Positions 8,429 to 17,685 of a stretch of DNA of 64,000 nucleotides are shown here, piece after piece; the first letter of the stretch is position 1; each line of letters opens with the position of its first letter. The stretch comes from Orrella dioscoreae. GTDB lineage: Bacteria; Pseudomonadota; Gammaproteobacteria; Burkholderiales; Burkholderiaceae_B. The notes below the pieces were generated by a model. That model was given only the letters and a program-made list of their open reading frames with translations, was not told where the DNA came from and made no database searches. The translations under genes and the position numbers were made by a program. The DNA lies in NCBI RefSeq assembly GCF_900089455.2, contig NZ_LT907988.1, forward strand, positions 2,666,001-2,730,000, read 5' to 3'.

Positions 8429-10654
8429 TTATCGGGACGGGGCAGCCTTGAGCAGATCCTCGATATGCACAGGCAGCTCCCGTACCCGCACGCCCGTTGC
8501 GTGATGCACCGCCGAGGTCACCGCGGCGGCGAATCCTGCCAAGCCGATTTCTCCGATACCACGTGCCCCCAGCTCATTCAGGGCGGTGTCCGGGTGATCC
8601 AGGAAGACCACGTCGATGGCCGGGGCATCCGCATGCGTCGCAACCAGATAGTCCGCCAGGTTGCTGGTGACAGGCGCGCCGTTGCGCGCGTCGTAGCGGG
8701 TTTCCTCCAGCAGCGCCATGCCGACGCCCATGATGAGCGCGCCTTCGATCTGGTTGCGCCCGGTCTTGGGGTTGATGATGCGGCCCGCATCAATCACTGT
8801 CACCACCCTGGACACCCGCAGGCGGGCGATCTCCGGCTGCCAGGCTACCTCGACGAAATGCGCGCCATAGGAATGCAGCGACAGCTTGCCCGCATCGGCA
8901 TCGTTGTCGCTGGAACCGGATTTGCCCTCGCCGACGGCGGATTCCGCCAGCAGGGTTTCGAAGCGCACGCCTGCGGAATCCGCTGCATCGGTGGCGCGGA
9001 TCTTCCCTGCCTCGAAGACCAGGTCCGCGGTGCTCCGGCCATGATAAGGCCCGTCCTTCCTCTTCACGGCCTGGCCCAATGCCTGGGCGATGGCCGCGCG
9101 GGTGGCCTGGGCAGCGGCCGGCACCAACGAGCCCGTTGCCATCGAGCCGCCGGACAAGGGCCCGGGCGGCAGGTCCGTGTCGCCCAGCCTGACCGTGATG
9201 CGAGACAAGGGCAACCCAGTCAGTTCTCCCACCATCTGCGCCAACACCGTATAGGTGCCGGTGCCCAGGTCCTGGGTGGCGCTGGCAACCTCCGCGGTGC
9301 CGTCCGTGCGCAGGGTCACCCTGACCTGCGCCGGCAGGCGCTTCGCCAGCCATGAGGCGCTGGCCACGCCCCAGCCCAGGATCTCATCCCCACGCCAGAT
9401 GGAACCCACGCCCCGCGTGCGCCGGTCCCAACCGAAACGGCGGGCCCCCACTGTCAGGCATTCAACCAGGTGCCGGGTCGAGAACGGCACCGCCAGGCTT
9501 TCATCTTCCTGCGGCTCGTTCATCAGCCGCAACGCCACCGGGTCCATCCCGAGCTCACAGGCGAGTTCGTCGATTGCCGACTCCAGCGCGAAGAGCCCGG
9601 GCACAGCGCCCGGCCCCCGCATGGAGGTGGCCGGGGCCATGTCCCGGCGCTCGTAACGGCTGCGCACCCTCAGGTTGGGCACGCTGTACAGGTAGGGCGT
9701 GGCCTCGCCGCAGTTTTCCTTCATATGGTCGAAGCGCGAGGCGTAATACAGAAAGTCGTGGCGCAGGGAACTGAGGCGTCCCGCGCGCGTGGCCGACAGG
9801 CGGATGCGCTGGCGCGTGTGGCTGCGATGGCCCACCGTCTGGAACATCATCTGGCGCGTGATCTCCAGCTTCACCGGCCGGCCAAGATCCCGGGCAGCGG
9901 CGGCGGCCAGCACGGCATGCGTCCATGGCCATAGCTTGCCGCCGAAACCCGACCCCAGGTAATGCGTGATGACCCGCACCCGCTCGACAGGCACGCCCAG
10001 CATCTGGGCCATGGCGGCGCGGTGATTGACCACCGCTTGCGAGGTTTCGTACAGCGTGTAGTGGCCGTCCTCGCAGACGGCGACGCTTGCGTGCAATTCG
10101 ATGGGGTTGTGGGCCTGGACGGGCGTGGAATATGACTGGTCGAGCCTGACCTCGCCGCGCGAATAGGCCGCGTCGGGGTCGCCGCGCTCGCTGTCCACCT
10201 CGCCCGACTCACCGGGTTGCGCCTCCATGCCGACATCGGGGGCCTCGGCGTCATAGACCACGGTCACGGCGTCGGCCGCCGCCTTCGCGTGCGCGAACGT
10301 GTCGGCCACGACCAGGGCGACGTACTGCCCGTAATAGCGCACCAGGTCGTCGTGCAAGGGCGGACGGTGCTCATCGACGGTCACCCCGCTGTCCTTGTCG
10401 ACGCGATGCAGCTTGCCTATGTTGTGGCGCGTGTAGATCTTGATCACGCCGGGCATGGCCGCCGCGCTTGCGGTATCCACCTGCCTGACGGTGCCGCGCG
10501 CAATCGTCGCGCCTACCGGCAGGGCATGGACCATGCCGTCCAGGCGCTGGTCGGCGGTGTAGTCGGCCCGCCCCGTCACCTTCAGCGCGCCGTCCACGCG
10601 GGAATGCCCCGCGCCCACCATCGCCGCCATGGCCTTCCTGTCCGGCGCGTTCAT
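8429..10654 (-). CDS. paoC: Molybdenum-binding subunit of aldehyde oxidoreductase (PaoC-like)
   Basis: Large catalytic subunit, 741 residues, of a xanthine-oxidase-family enzyme that oxidises aldehydes to acids. The N-terminal half opens with [20 protein letters not shown]. The molybdopterin region contains YLGSGFGGK near residue 240, and the active-site glutamate motif GARGIGEIG lies near residue 700. Size and three-gene arrangement match E. coli PaoC (YagR). The ATG overlaps the stop of the FAD subunit (ATGA). The true substrate range cannot be read from the sequence; nicotinate or isoquinoline-type relatives share this fold. Confidence 0.87.
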   Translation of the reverse strand: MNAPDRKAMAAMVGAGHSRVDGALKVTGRADYTADQRLDGMVHALPVGATIARGTVRQVDTASAAAMPGVIKIYTRHNIGKLHRVDKDSGVTVDEHRPPLHDDLVRYYGQYVALVVADTFAHAKAAADAVTVVYDAEAPDVGMEAQPGESGEVDSERGDPDAAYSRGEVRLDQSYSTPVQAHNPIELHASVAVCEDGHYTLYETSQAVVNHRAAMAQMLGVPVERVRVITHYLGSGFGGKLWPWTHAVLAAAAARDLGRPVKLEITRQMMFQTVGHRSHTRQRIRLSATRAGRLSSLRHDFLYYASRFDHMKENCGEATPYLYSVPNLRVRSRYERRDMAPATSMRGPGAVPGLFALESAIDELACELGMDPVALRLMNEPQEDESLAVPFSTRHLVECLTVGARRFGWDRRTRGVGSIWRGDEILGWGVASASWLAKRLPAQVRVTLRTDGTAEVASATQDLGTGTYTVLAQMVGELTGLPLSRITVRLGDTDLPPGPLSGGSMATGSLVPAAAQATRAAIAQALGQAVKRKDGPYHGRSTADLVFEAGKIRATDAADSAGVRFETLLAESAVGEGKSGSSDNDADAGKLSLHSYGAHFVEVAWQPEIARLRVSRVVTVIDAGRIINPKTGRNQIEGALIMGVGMALLEETRYDARNGAPVTSNLADYLVATHADAPAIDVVFLDHPDTALNELGARGIGEIGLAGFAAAVTSAVHHATGVRVRELPVHIEDLLKAAPSR

Positions 10655-11670
10655 GGCCGCACCCCGCGTCCTTCAGCCACGGCACGGCTCAAGGCATGCA
10701 TCAGGCAGCGTTTCGCCAGCTCTACCTTGAATGCGTTCTCCGGCAAAGGCCGAGCATCGCGCAAGGCCGCCTCTGCGGCAGTGCGGATCAGACTCTCCGT
10801 AGGCGCGCGGTCAAGCAGCACGGCTTCGGCCTCGGGTGAGCGCCAAGGCTTGGCGCCGACCCCGCCCAGTGCAATCCGCACGTGCTTGAGCACGCCGGCG
10901 CGCTGGGCCAGAACCACGCCCGCCGAGGCCAGCGCGAACTCATAGGAAGCGCGATCCCGCAGCTTCAGATAGACGGATCGGCCCTGCAGCACGGGCGGAG
11001 GCAGGCGGATGCCCGTGATGAGTTCATCCTGCGCCAACGCATGCTCGTGCTGCGGCGTGCTGCCCGGCAACAGGAAAAAGTCGGAGACCGGCAGGCGCCG
11101 GGCGCCACGCTCGCTTTCAAGCACCACCGTGGCATCGAGGGCCACCAGTGCCACCGCCATGTCCGAAGGATGCGCCGCCACGCAATGCTCGCTGGTGCCC
11201 AACACCGCCATGTTGCGGTGGTATCCCTCGATGGCGGAACAGCCGCTGCCCGGCTCCCGCTTGTTGCAGGCCGTCGCGGTGTCGCGGAAATACACGCAGC
11301 GCGTGCGCTGCATCAGGTTGCCCCCGGTGGTCGCCATGTTGCGCAATTGCGGCGACGCGCCGGCCAGCAAGGCCTGGGACAGCACCGGATACGCGGCCAG
11401 GATGGCTGGATGATGCGCCAGGTCGGCATTGCGGACCATCGCGCCGATGTCCAGGCCGCCGTCGGGACGCTCGGTGATGTCCGTCAGAGGCAGGCGGCTG
11501 ATGTCCAGGATCTCCAGCGGCGTCTCGACCTCGAGCTTCATCAGGTCCAGCAAGGTCGTGCCGCCCGCCAGGAAGCGGAAGGCGTGGGATTGCCCCGCCG
11601 CACGGGCGCGGCCAGCCGCGCGCAGCGCGTCGCTGACGCCGCGGCTGTGGCTGAGATGGAAAGCTTGCAT
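10651..11670 (-). CDS. paoB: FAD-binding subunit of aldehyde oxidoreductase (PaoB-like)
   Basis: Flavin subunit of 339 residues. The FAD site is seen as FLAGGTTLLDLMK near residue 35 and MATTGGNLMQRTRC near residue 115. A Cys-rich insertion follows (C in RTRCVYFRD, ACNKR and PGSGC), which in PaoB binds an extra 4Fe-4S cluster, so this subunit probably carries one as well. It passes electrons between the Mo and Fe-S subunits. It is coupled by overlap to the Mo subunit and lies 15 bp after the Fe-S subunit. Confidence 0.87.
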   Translation of the reverse strand: MQAFHLSHSRGVSDALRAAGRARAAGQSHAFRFLAGGTTLLDLMKLEVETPLEILDISRLPLTDITERPDGGLDIGAMVRNADLAHHPAILAAYPVLSQALLAGASPQLRNMATTGGNLMQRTRCVYFRDTATACNKREPGSGCSAIEGYHRNMAVLGTSEHCVAAHPSDMAVALVALDATVVLESERGARRLPVSDFFLLPGSTPQHEHALAQDELITGIRLPPPVLQGRSVYLKLRDRASYEFALASAGVVLAQRAGVLKHVRIALGGVGAKPWRSPEAEAVLLDRAPTESLIRTAAEAALRDARPLPENAFKVELAKRCLMHALSRAVAEGRGVRP

Positions 11671-11685
11671 GCGGGGCCTCCTGGC

Positions 11686-12288
11686 TCAGTCCTTGCGCGG
11701 ACCGCGCACATGCTGGATGGCGGCCACGATATTGGAATAGGCGCCACAGCGGCAGATGTTTCCGCTCATGGCCTCGCGCACATCGGCGTCGGCGGGGCCA
11801 CAGGGCTCGCGCATCAGCGCCTCGGCCGACATGATCTGGCCCGCGGTGCAATACCCGCACTGGTAGCCGTCGTACTCCACGAAGGCTTCCTGCAAGGGAT
11901 GCAAGGCCTCGGGCGTGCCCAGGCCTTCGATCGTCGTGATCTCGTCACCCTGGTGGCAGGCCGCCAGCACCAGGCAGGCATTGGTGCGCCGGCCGTTGAT
12001 GTGCACCGTACAGGCACCGCACTGGCCGTGGTCGCAACCTTTCTTGGTGCCCGTCAGGCCCAGGTGGTCGCGCAGGCAATCCAGCAGCGTCGTGCGCGGG
12101 TCCACCTCGCAATGCAGGTCCTCGCCATTGACGCCCAGGGTCAGCGGAATCGGCGCCGCGGCGCGCGCGCGCGCGGCCGTCTCGGCCTGCGTCGGCATGC
12201 GCCGTCCCGTGGGCATCAAGGGAGGAGGACTGGAACGCGCATGCCGTGCGGCATGCGTGGGATCGGGGGTGGCAAGTTTGGGCGGCAT
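11686..12288 (-). CDS. paoA: 2Fe-2S subunit of aldehyde oxidoreductase (PaoA-like)
   Basis: Small subunit of 200 residues carrying two 2Fe-2S clusters. The first binding loop is CDHGQCGACTVHINGRR, followed by a downstream Cys in TNACLVLAAC. The second has GYQCGYCTAGQI and GNICRCGAYSNI. The open frame reaches 12564, but ATG at 12288 with GAGGAG upstream is the likely start. E. coli PaoA has a twin-arginine leader; none is obvious in the roughly 60 residues before the first domain here, so periplasmic location is uncertain. First gene of the paoABC unit. Confidence 0.87.
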   Translation of the reverse strand: MPPKLATPDPTHAARHARSSPPPLMPTGRRMPTQAETAARARAAAPIPLTLGVNGEDLHCEVDPRTTLLDCLRDHLGLTGTKKGCDHGQCGACTVHINGRRTNACLVLAACHQGDEITTIEGLGTPEALHPLQEAFVEYDGYQCGYCTAGQIMSAEALMREPCGPADADVREAMSGNICRCGAYSNIVAAIQHVRGPRKD

Positions 12289-12544
12289 GGTCCGGTCTCC
12301 TCGATGCACCTGTCCGGCCGCTTGGCGGAAAGTAGCGGCGCGACGCCCGATGCGCGCAGGTGTGAGGCCACTGTAGAACCCCACCCCGGTCATCCGTGCC
12401 TTCCAAGCGCATGCGAAGGATTCCGTTTGTAAACCGCACAGGCACTGGTTCTGCGTGGTTTTTCCTCCGAAACGCCCCAGTGCGGGCGGGCCCGCCCCGT
12501 CGCATTGAGTAAACTTGCTGTCTTCCCTACTGCCCTTCCCCCTC

Positions 12545-13399
12545 ATGTCCTCCGCGCCCGACATCCGTCCCGATCAGTCCGTCGAACTGCTCAAGGCCCT
12601 GCACATCCTGACCCGCGACGGCAAGCTGAACCAGGACAGCCGGCGCAAGCTCAAGCAGGTCTATCACCTGTTCCAGTTCATCGAACCGCTGCTGAAGGAC
12701 CTGAAGCAGGACCGCGACGGCATCACGCTGGTGGACCACGGCTCGGGCAAGTCGTATCTGGGCTTCATCCTGTACGACCTGTACTTCAAGCAGTTGAAGG
12801 ATGCCTCGCATCTGTATGGCATCGAGACCCGGCCGGAACTGGTGGCCAGCGCGCAGGATCTCGCGCGCCGGGCGGGTTTCGAGGGGATGTCCTTCCTGAA
12901 CCTGTCGGCCGCCGAGGCCATCGATTCGCCCAGGCTGCCCGCGCAGGTGGACATCGTGACGGCGCTGCATGCCTGTGACACCGCCACCGACGACGCCATC
13001 CGCTATGCGCTGGCCAAGGAAGCAAGGCACATCGTGATCGTGCCCTGCTGCCAGGCCGAGGTGGCGGGCGTCCTGCGCCGCCGCAAGCAGATGTCGCTGG
13101 GCGCGTCCGCCCTGGCCGAGTTGTGGCGCCACCCGCTGCACACGCGGGAGTTCGGCAGCCAGGCCACCAACGTGCTGCGCAGCCTGCAGCTGGAGGCGCA
13201 CGGCTACCAGGTCACGGTCACCGAGCTGGTGGGCTGGGAGCACTCGATGAAGAACGAGCTGATCATCGCCAGTTACAAAAACCTGCCCCGCAAGAAGGCC
13301 ACGGAACGGCTGGAGAACCTGCTGGAGATGCTGGGGATCGGGGAAATGCGGGCGCGCTTCTTCGGCGGCGCGGCGCCTGCCGCGTCCGCCAAGGCCTGA
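12545..13399 (+). CDS. SAM-dependent methyltransferase of unknown substrate
   Basis: Protein of 284 residues with a class I methyltransferase core. The SAM-binding glycine motif is VDHGSGKSYLGFILY near residue 65, an acidic residue follows in LYGIETRPEL, and the region DIVTALHACDTATDDAI with CCQAE resembles the Methyltransf_32 family. The ATG at 12545 is preferred over the upstream codon at 12515 because the conserved part begins just after it. It is divergent from paoABC; no partner gene suggests a substrate. Confidence 0.75.
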   Translation: MSSAPDIRPDQSVELLKALHILTRDGKLNQDSRRKLKQVYHLFQFIEPLLKDLKQDRDGITLVDHGSGKSYLGFILYDLYFKQLKDASHLYGIETRPELVASAQDLARRAGFEGMSFLNLSAAEAIDSPRLPAQVDIVTALHACDTATDDAIRYALAKEARHIVIVPCCQAEVAGVLRRRKQMSLGASALAELWRHPLHTREFGSQATNVLRSLQLEAHGYQVTVTELVGWEHSMKNELIIASYKNLPRKKATERLENLLEMLGIGEMRARFFGGAAPAASAKA

Positions 13400-13411
13400 T
13401 CACGCGGGGAG

Positions 13412-14011
13412 TCAATCCCGCTTGGCGTGCGGACAGGAGGCCGCTTCGGGCGCCTCCATCAGTCTTTCCCAGCCTTCCGGGCCCAGGCGGCGCAGCGTTT
13501 CCTGGTTGCGCAGATAGATTTCCGCCGCGTCCGGATTGGACTCCACCGCGCGATCCAGGCTGTCTTCGCGCAGGATGTGGAAGATCGGATACGGCGAACG
13601 GTTGGTGTAGTTCTCGATGTCGTCCGGCCCCGCGTCGGCGAACTGGTATTGCGGATGGAAGCTGGCCACCTGCAGCACGCCATCGAGCGCCATGGCCGCC
13701 AGCAGGTCTTCGGCCACATCCAGGAAATCGTTGTAGTCCAGGAAGTCCGACAGCGCGTCGGGCACGATGAGCAGCGCCGTGTCCATCGCTTGCGGGTCGG
13801 CGTCGGCCACCGTTTCCAGCAGGCGTTGCAGGTCCTGGGCCACCTGCTTGCGGTTGATGGCGGCGCTCACTTCGTAATGGATCTGCCCTTTGACCTGCAC
13901 GCTCTTGGCGAAGGGACAGAGGTTCAGCCCGATGACGGCGCGCTCCACCCAGCGCTGCGTGGCGGCCAGGACGGCTTCAGGAGTATCGGACGGGATCGCG
14001 GGGGACGTCAT
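13412..14011 (-). CDS. DUF1415 family protein
   Basis: Protein of 199 residues that matches the DUF1415 family. The N-terminal WVERAVIGLNLCPFAKSV segment and a later FHPQYQFADAGPDDIENYTNRSP-like stretch with many Asp and Asn residues are the family signatures. No membrane segment or signal peptide is visible, so it is probably cytoplasmic. Function is unknown for the family. It converges with the methyltransferase gene. Confidence 0.8.
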   Translation of the reverse strand: MTSPAIPSDTPEAVLAATQRWVERAVIGLNLCPFAKSVQVKGQIHYEVSAAINRKQVAQDLQRLLETVADADPQAMDTALLIVPDALSDFLDYNDFLDVAEDLLAAMALDGVLQVASFHPQYQFADAGPDDIENYTNRSPYPIFHILREDSLDRAVESNPDAAEIYLRNQETLRRLGPEGWERLMEAPEAASCPHAKRD

Positions 14012-14124
14012 GGCAGGGATTCACTTGGGACTGGGGAGGGTGGCGCATTCTATCCGCCTAATGGACGGGAAAATGTCACATTCCTGTCATGCCGAGCTTT
14101 CCATTTTATCCGGGGTGATTTCCC

Positions 14125-15033
14125 TCAAAGCCTGACGTCCTCCCACAGGCGCAACACCATTTCGTGTGCGGCGCCAGGCGCCAACACCAGGGCATCATCC
14201 ATGACCCGGGCGGTTTCGATGCACAGCATCTGCTGCCACGCATCGGGCGAAAACTGCGACAGGCGTCGAGCCTTGTCGATGTGCGGATTCCACAGGACGG
14301 CGCTGCCCGAGCCCTCGCTTTCCACCACCAGGCGACGGCCCAGGCCGGTGTCATCCACCACCAGGCAGGGCGAGCCGGTGTAATAGATGCGATCCACCTC
14401 GCCGTCGAAATGCAGCGGCCCCTCCTGGCGCTTTTCCACCCAGCCTGCCAGCGTGTCCAGGTAACGGGCATCTTCCAGGCCCAGCACCCGCACGTCGCGC
14501 ACGTCGCCCACCTGCAGATAGGTGTGCAGCGCCTGGCTGATGGTGCGCGGCTGGCCGCTGCCGTTGCGGCTGTGCAGCGCCACGCGCAGGCCGGCGGCGT
14601 CGAGCCGCACGTCCAGGCGTGCCGACAGGCCTTGCCAGGGTCCATCGTCGTCGGCGGCCAGGGCCAGCGTCAGGACTGCGGCCTCGCCCGCCAGGGCCTG
14701 GGCGTCCTGCACCTGCCACGCGCGTGTCCGCGCGTGGCCATGGGCGGGCGCGTGCGCGGCATCGGGCACCCCTGCGTGCACGGCCGCGGGATTGCGCGCC
14801 AGTTCGCCAAACCAGGGCCAGCACACGGGAATGCCGCCTCGCACCGACTTGCCGGGTTCGAGGACCGCGGCATCGCTCAGCCAGACCACGGGCTGTCGGC
14901 CGTCCCGGCCGAAACCGAGCACCTGCGCGCCCTGCTCCGCCACCCAGGCCTCGGTGTCGCCTACGCGCAAGCGCCAGCAATCCAGTTCGCCCCGCCGGGT
15001 CCGGGTGATGTCGATGCGCGTTTCCTGTGTCAC
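14125..15033 (-). CDS. D-hexose-6-phosphate mutarotase (YeaD type)
   Basis: Aldose-1-epimerase-fold enzyme, 302 residues, that interconverts the anomers of hexose 6-phosphates. The family signature GGIPVCWPWFGELA is near residue 70, and a conserved acidic residue lies in VDRIYYTGSPC-like sequence further on. The start is GTG at 15033, with AAGGA seven bases upstream; the frame stays open beyond it, but that extension is shadow sequence. It is divergent from the epimerase gene at 15240. Confidence 0.83.
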   Translation of the reverse strand: MTQETRIDITRTRRGELDCWRLRVGDTEAWVAEQGAQVLGFGRDGRQPVVWLSDAAVLEPGKSVRGGIPVCWPWFGELARNPAAVHAGVPDAAHAPAHGHARTRAWQVQDAQALAGEAAVLTLALAADDDGPWQGLSARLDVRLDAAGLRVALHSRNGSGQPRTISQALHTYLQVGDVRDVRVLGLEDARYLDTLAGWVEKRQEGPLHFDGEVDRIYYTGSPCLVVDDTGLGRRLVVESEGSGSAVLWNPHIDKARRLSQFSPDAWQQMLCIETARVMDDALVLAPGAAHEMVLRLWEDVRL

Positions 15034-15239
15034 GGTGATTCCTTGCAGCAGAGTCGGATAAGCGGGATTTTGACCCGAGCGGTGCGCTGAACGCCAGTGC
15101 TGCAAGCGCGATGCCAGGCGTGGCGGCCATGGCCAGGCAACCCCGGCTTGGGCTATGGTTGCCGGTGCCGTTGACATGGCTGTTGCGGCAGCCTGTCTCT
15201 TTTGTCTCTCCTGCCTGCCTCTCGATGCCTCTTGCCGCC

Positions 15240-16079
15240 ATGAACGCTTCCGACAGAATCCTCATCGCCGGCTGCGGCGACGTCGGCCTGCGCGCCGCCC
15301 GCCTGCTGGCGTCCCGAGGCGCACAAGTGTGGGGGCTGCGCCGCAGCCTCCCGCCCGGCCCTGCCCCGCTTTCCTGGATCGCCGCCGATTTGCGCCAGCC
15401 TGCCACCCTGGCCGCGCTGCCGCCCGGCATCACGCACCTGGCCTACCTGCCCACGCCCGGCGCGCGCAGTCCCGAGGCCTATCGCGGCGTGTTCATCGAC
15501 GGCCTGCGCAACCTGATGGCCGCGCTGGATCCGGCCACCTTGCGGCGCGTGGTGCTGGTGTCGTCGACGGCGGTGTATGGCGAACACGAAGGCGCCTGGG
15601 TGGATGAACTGACGCCCACCGGACCGCTGTCATTCAATGGAGAGATCCTGTGCGAGGCCGAGGCCTGGCTGGCCGCGCAGCCTGTGCCCAGCGTGTCGCT
15701 GAGGCTAGCCGGCCTGTATGGTCCGGGGCGCCTGCAACTCATCGCGCGCCTGCGTGAAGGACGCGCCCGCGCGCCCCGGCATCCGGTGCACTGGGCCAAT
15801 CGCATGCATGTGGATGATGCGGCGGGCGCGCTGGCGCACCTCTTGAACCTGCCTGACCCAGCGCCGGTGTATCTCGGTTGCGACGACACGCCCTTGCCAT
15901 TGCACGAGCTGTATGCCGCGCTGGCGGAAATGGCCGGCGCCCCCGCGCCTGGCGAGGGCCCGGCGCCGGGCGCGGTAGGCAGCAAGCGCCTGTCCAACGC
16001 CCGGCTGCGGGCCAGCGGCTATGCCTTGCGCTGGCCCGATGCACGGCAGGGGTATGCCGCGCTGCTGAAGGACGCGTGA
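15240..16079 (+). CDS. SDR-family NAD(P)-dependent epimerase/dehydratase
   Basis: Protein of 279 residues with a Rossmann fold. The dinucleotide-binding motif is ILIAGCGDVGLRAAR at the N-terminus (GxGxxG), and VVLVSSTAVYGEHEG contains the Ser and Tyr of an extended SDR. A short C-terminal half and the SLRLAGLYGPGR strand fit the YeeZ-like group. The substrate is unknown. An alternative in-frame ATG lies at 15225; neither has a strong ribosome site. Confidence 0.78.
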   Translation: MNASDRILIAGCGDVGLRAARLLASRGAQVWGLRRSLPPGPAPLSWIAADLRQPATLAALPPGITHLAYLPTPGARSPEAYRGVFIDGLRNLMAALDPATLRRVVLVSSTAVYGEHEGAWVDELTPTGPLSFNGEILCEAEAWLAAQPVPSVSLRLAGLYGPGRLQLIARLREGRARAPRHPVHWANRMHVDDAAGALAHLLNLPDPAPVYLGCDDTPLPLHELYAALAEMAGAPAPGEGPAPGAVGSKRLSNARLRASGYALRWPDARQGYAALLKDA

Positions 16080-16125
16080 CGCGGCTGCGCCTCGGGTGCT
16101 TCAGGATGCTGGCTGGCGTCGCAGG

Positions 16126-16203
16126 TCAGAAGACGCCGAACAGCCACAGCAGCAGGATGATGGGAATGGGAATGCCGATAAGCCAAAGCAGGATGCCGCG
16201 CAT
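16126..16203 (-). CDS. 25-residue hydrophobic membrane peptide
   Basis: A tiny open frame of 25 codons plus stop, led by a strong ribosome site (AGAGGAGAAGACC) directly before ATG at 16203. The peptide starts MRGILLWLIG, continues with a Pro-Ile repeat (IPIPII) and ends LLWLFGVF: one membrane span with nothing outside. A near-ideal ribosome site and non-random composition argue for a real gene. Function is unknown. It lies between the epimerase gene and arfB. Confidence 0.6.
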   Translation of the reverse strand: MRGILLWLIGIPIPIILLLWLFGVF

Positions 16204-16311
16204 GGTCTTCTCCTCTGTGTGAAATCCGAGCACCCATGGTGCCCGCTTGCGCCGCGCCTTGCCTGTCCAAAGGCGTCAAGGCAATTCAAGCGGATACATC
16301 TGGCGCGGCGC

Positions 16312-16728
16312 TCAGTCGTCCTGCACCCTGCCGCGCAGGCGCTTGGTCTGCCCATGCGCGACCTTGCGTTGCACCCGCCGCCGCTGCGAGGCGCGCGTGG
16401 GCCGGGTGGCATGCCGCGGCGCGGCGGGCGTGGCGGCCGTGCGCAACAGCGCCAGCAGGCGATCGAGCGCGTCGCCGCGGTTCTTTTCCTGGCTGCGGAA
16501 GGACTGGGCCTTGATGATGATGACGCCGGCCTGCGTGACGCGGTGGTCGCCCAGGGCCATGACGGCATCCTTGAACCATTGCGGCAGCGCCGCATTGGCG
16601 AGGTCGTAGCGCAGGTGCACCGCGCTGGAAACCTTGTTCACATTCTGGCCGCCCGAGCCTTGGGCACGGATCATGCCGTAGCTCAGGTCGTCGGGGTCGA
16701 GCGACAGCGTATCGGTAATCGGGATCAT
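16312..16728 (-). CDS. arfB: Alternative ribosome-rescue factor ArfB
   Basis: Peptidyl-tRNA hydrolase of 138 residues that releases stalled chains from ribosomes lacking a stop codon. The catalytic GGQ is present in RAQGSGGQNVNKVSSAV at about residue 29. The basic C-terminal tail (SQRRRVQRKVAHGQTKRLRGR) is the part that inserts in the empty mRNA channel. Size equals E. coli ArfB (YaeJ). Confidence 0.92.
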   Translation of the reverse strand: MIPITDTLSLDPDDLSYGMIRAQGSGGQNVNKVSSAVHLRYDLANAALPQWFKDAVMALGDHRVTQAGVIIIKAQSFRSQEKNRGDALDRLLALLRTAATPAAPRHATRPTRASQRRRVQRKVAHGQTKRLRGRVQDD

Positions 16729-16789
16729 CTTCGCATTTTGCTACAGTGCCTCGTCGCCGTCTTGCCCGCCGCCGTGCCTTTTCCGTCCC

Positions 16790-17629
16790 ATGTGCCTTGC
16801 CGCCTTCGCGCTCAACGCGCGGCCCGACCTGCCTTTCGTGCTGATCGCCAACCGCGATGAGTTCCATGCGCGGCCCACCGCGCCCGCAGCCCCCTGGGCC
16901 GGGCAGCCGGGCCTGGTGGCGGGCCGCGACCTGTCCGCCGGCGGCACCTGGCTGGGCATCGCCGCGCCAGGCCGCTATGCGCTGCTGACCAATTACCGCG
17001 ACCCCAGCCACGTGCTGCCCGATGCCCCTTCGCGCGGCGCGCTGGTGCAGGGCTTTCTGTCAGGCACGGACAGTCCGCGTGATTACGCGCACGCCGTGCA
17101 TGCGCGCGGCGCGGACTACAACGGCTTCAATCTGGTCGTGGGCGATGCGCAAGGCGCCTGGTATGCGGGCAACCGCGATGGCGCGCCGCGCGCCCTGGCC
17201 GATGGCGTGCACGGCTTGTCCAATCATCTGCTGGATACGCCCTGGCCCAAGGTCGTGCGCACGCGCGAGGCCCTGCGGGCCTGGCTGGCGGAGGGCGCCT
17301 TGCCGCCCTCTCCTGCCGACGAGGCGCCGGACCTGCGCGCGCTGTGGCGCATCCTGGCCGACCGCCGGGCGCCACCCGACGCGGAATTGCCCGACACCGG
17401 CGTGGGCCTGGCGCGCGAGCGCCTGCTGGGCAGTCCGATGATCGTCAGCAAGACCTACGGCACGCGCTGCGCCAGCGTGCTGCTGCTGCGTCCCGGCGTG
17501 GGCCTGTCCTTGCACGAGCTGCAATACCGGCCCGATGGCTCGGCGGGCACGCAAGCCGACTGGCTGCTGCCCGCCGATACACGGCTGCCGGCGGGCGTGG
17601 CCGTGGCGCTGACGCGCCAGCCCGGTTAA
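16790..17629 (+). CDS. NRDE (TANGO2-like) family protein
   Basis: Protein of 279 residues. Cys2 and the ANRDEFHARPT motif near residue 22 define the family, which has an Ntn-hydrolase-like N-terminus. The region GGTWLGIAAPGRYALLTNYRDP is also conserved. The eukaryotic relative TANGO2 has been linked to heme and lipid handling, but the bacterial role is not established. The start at 16790 places Cys2 correctly. The gene is divergent from arfB. Confidence 0.83.
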   Translation: MCLAAFALNARPDLPFVLIANRDEFHARPTAPAAPWAGQPGLVAGRDLSAGGTWLGIAAPGRYALLTNYRDPSHVLPDAPSRGALVQGFLSGTDSPRDYAHAVHARGADYNGFNLVVGDAQGAWYAGNRDGAPRALADGVHGLSNHLLDTPWPKVVRTREALRAWLAEGALPPSPADEAPDLRALWRILADRRAPPDAELPDTGVGLARERLLGSPMIVSKTYGTRCASVLLLRPGVGLSLHELQYRPDGSAGTQADWLLPADTRLPAGVAVALTRQPG

Positions 17630-17685
17630 GCCCGCCGGCGCTTGCGGCCTGGCTTGCTGACTGTGCGCCGACCTACTGCGTCGAC

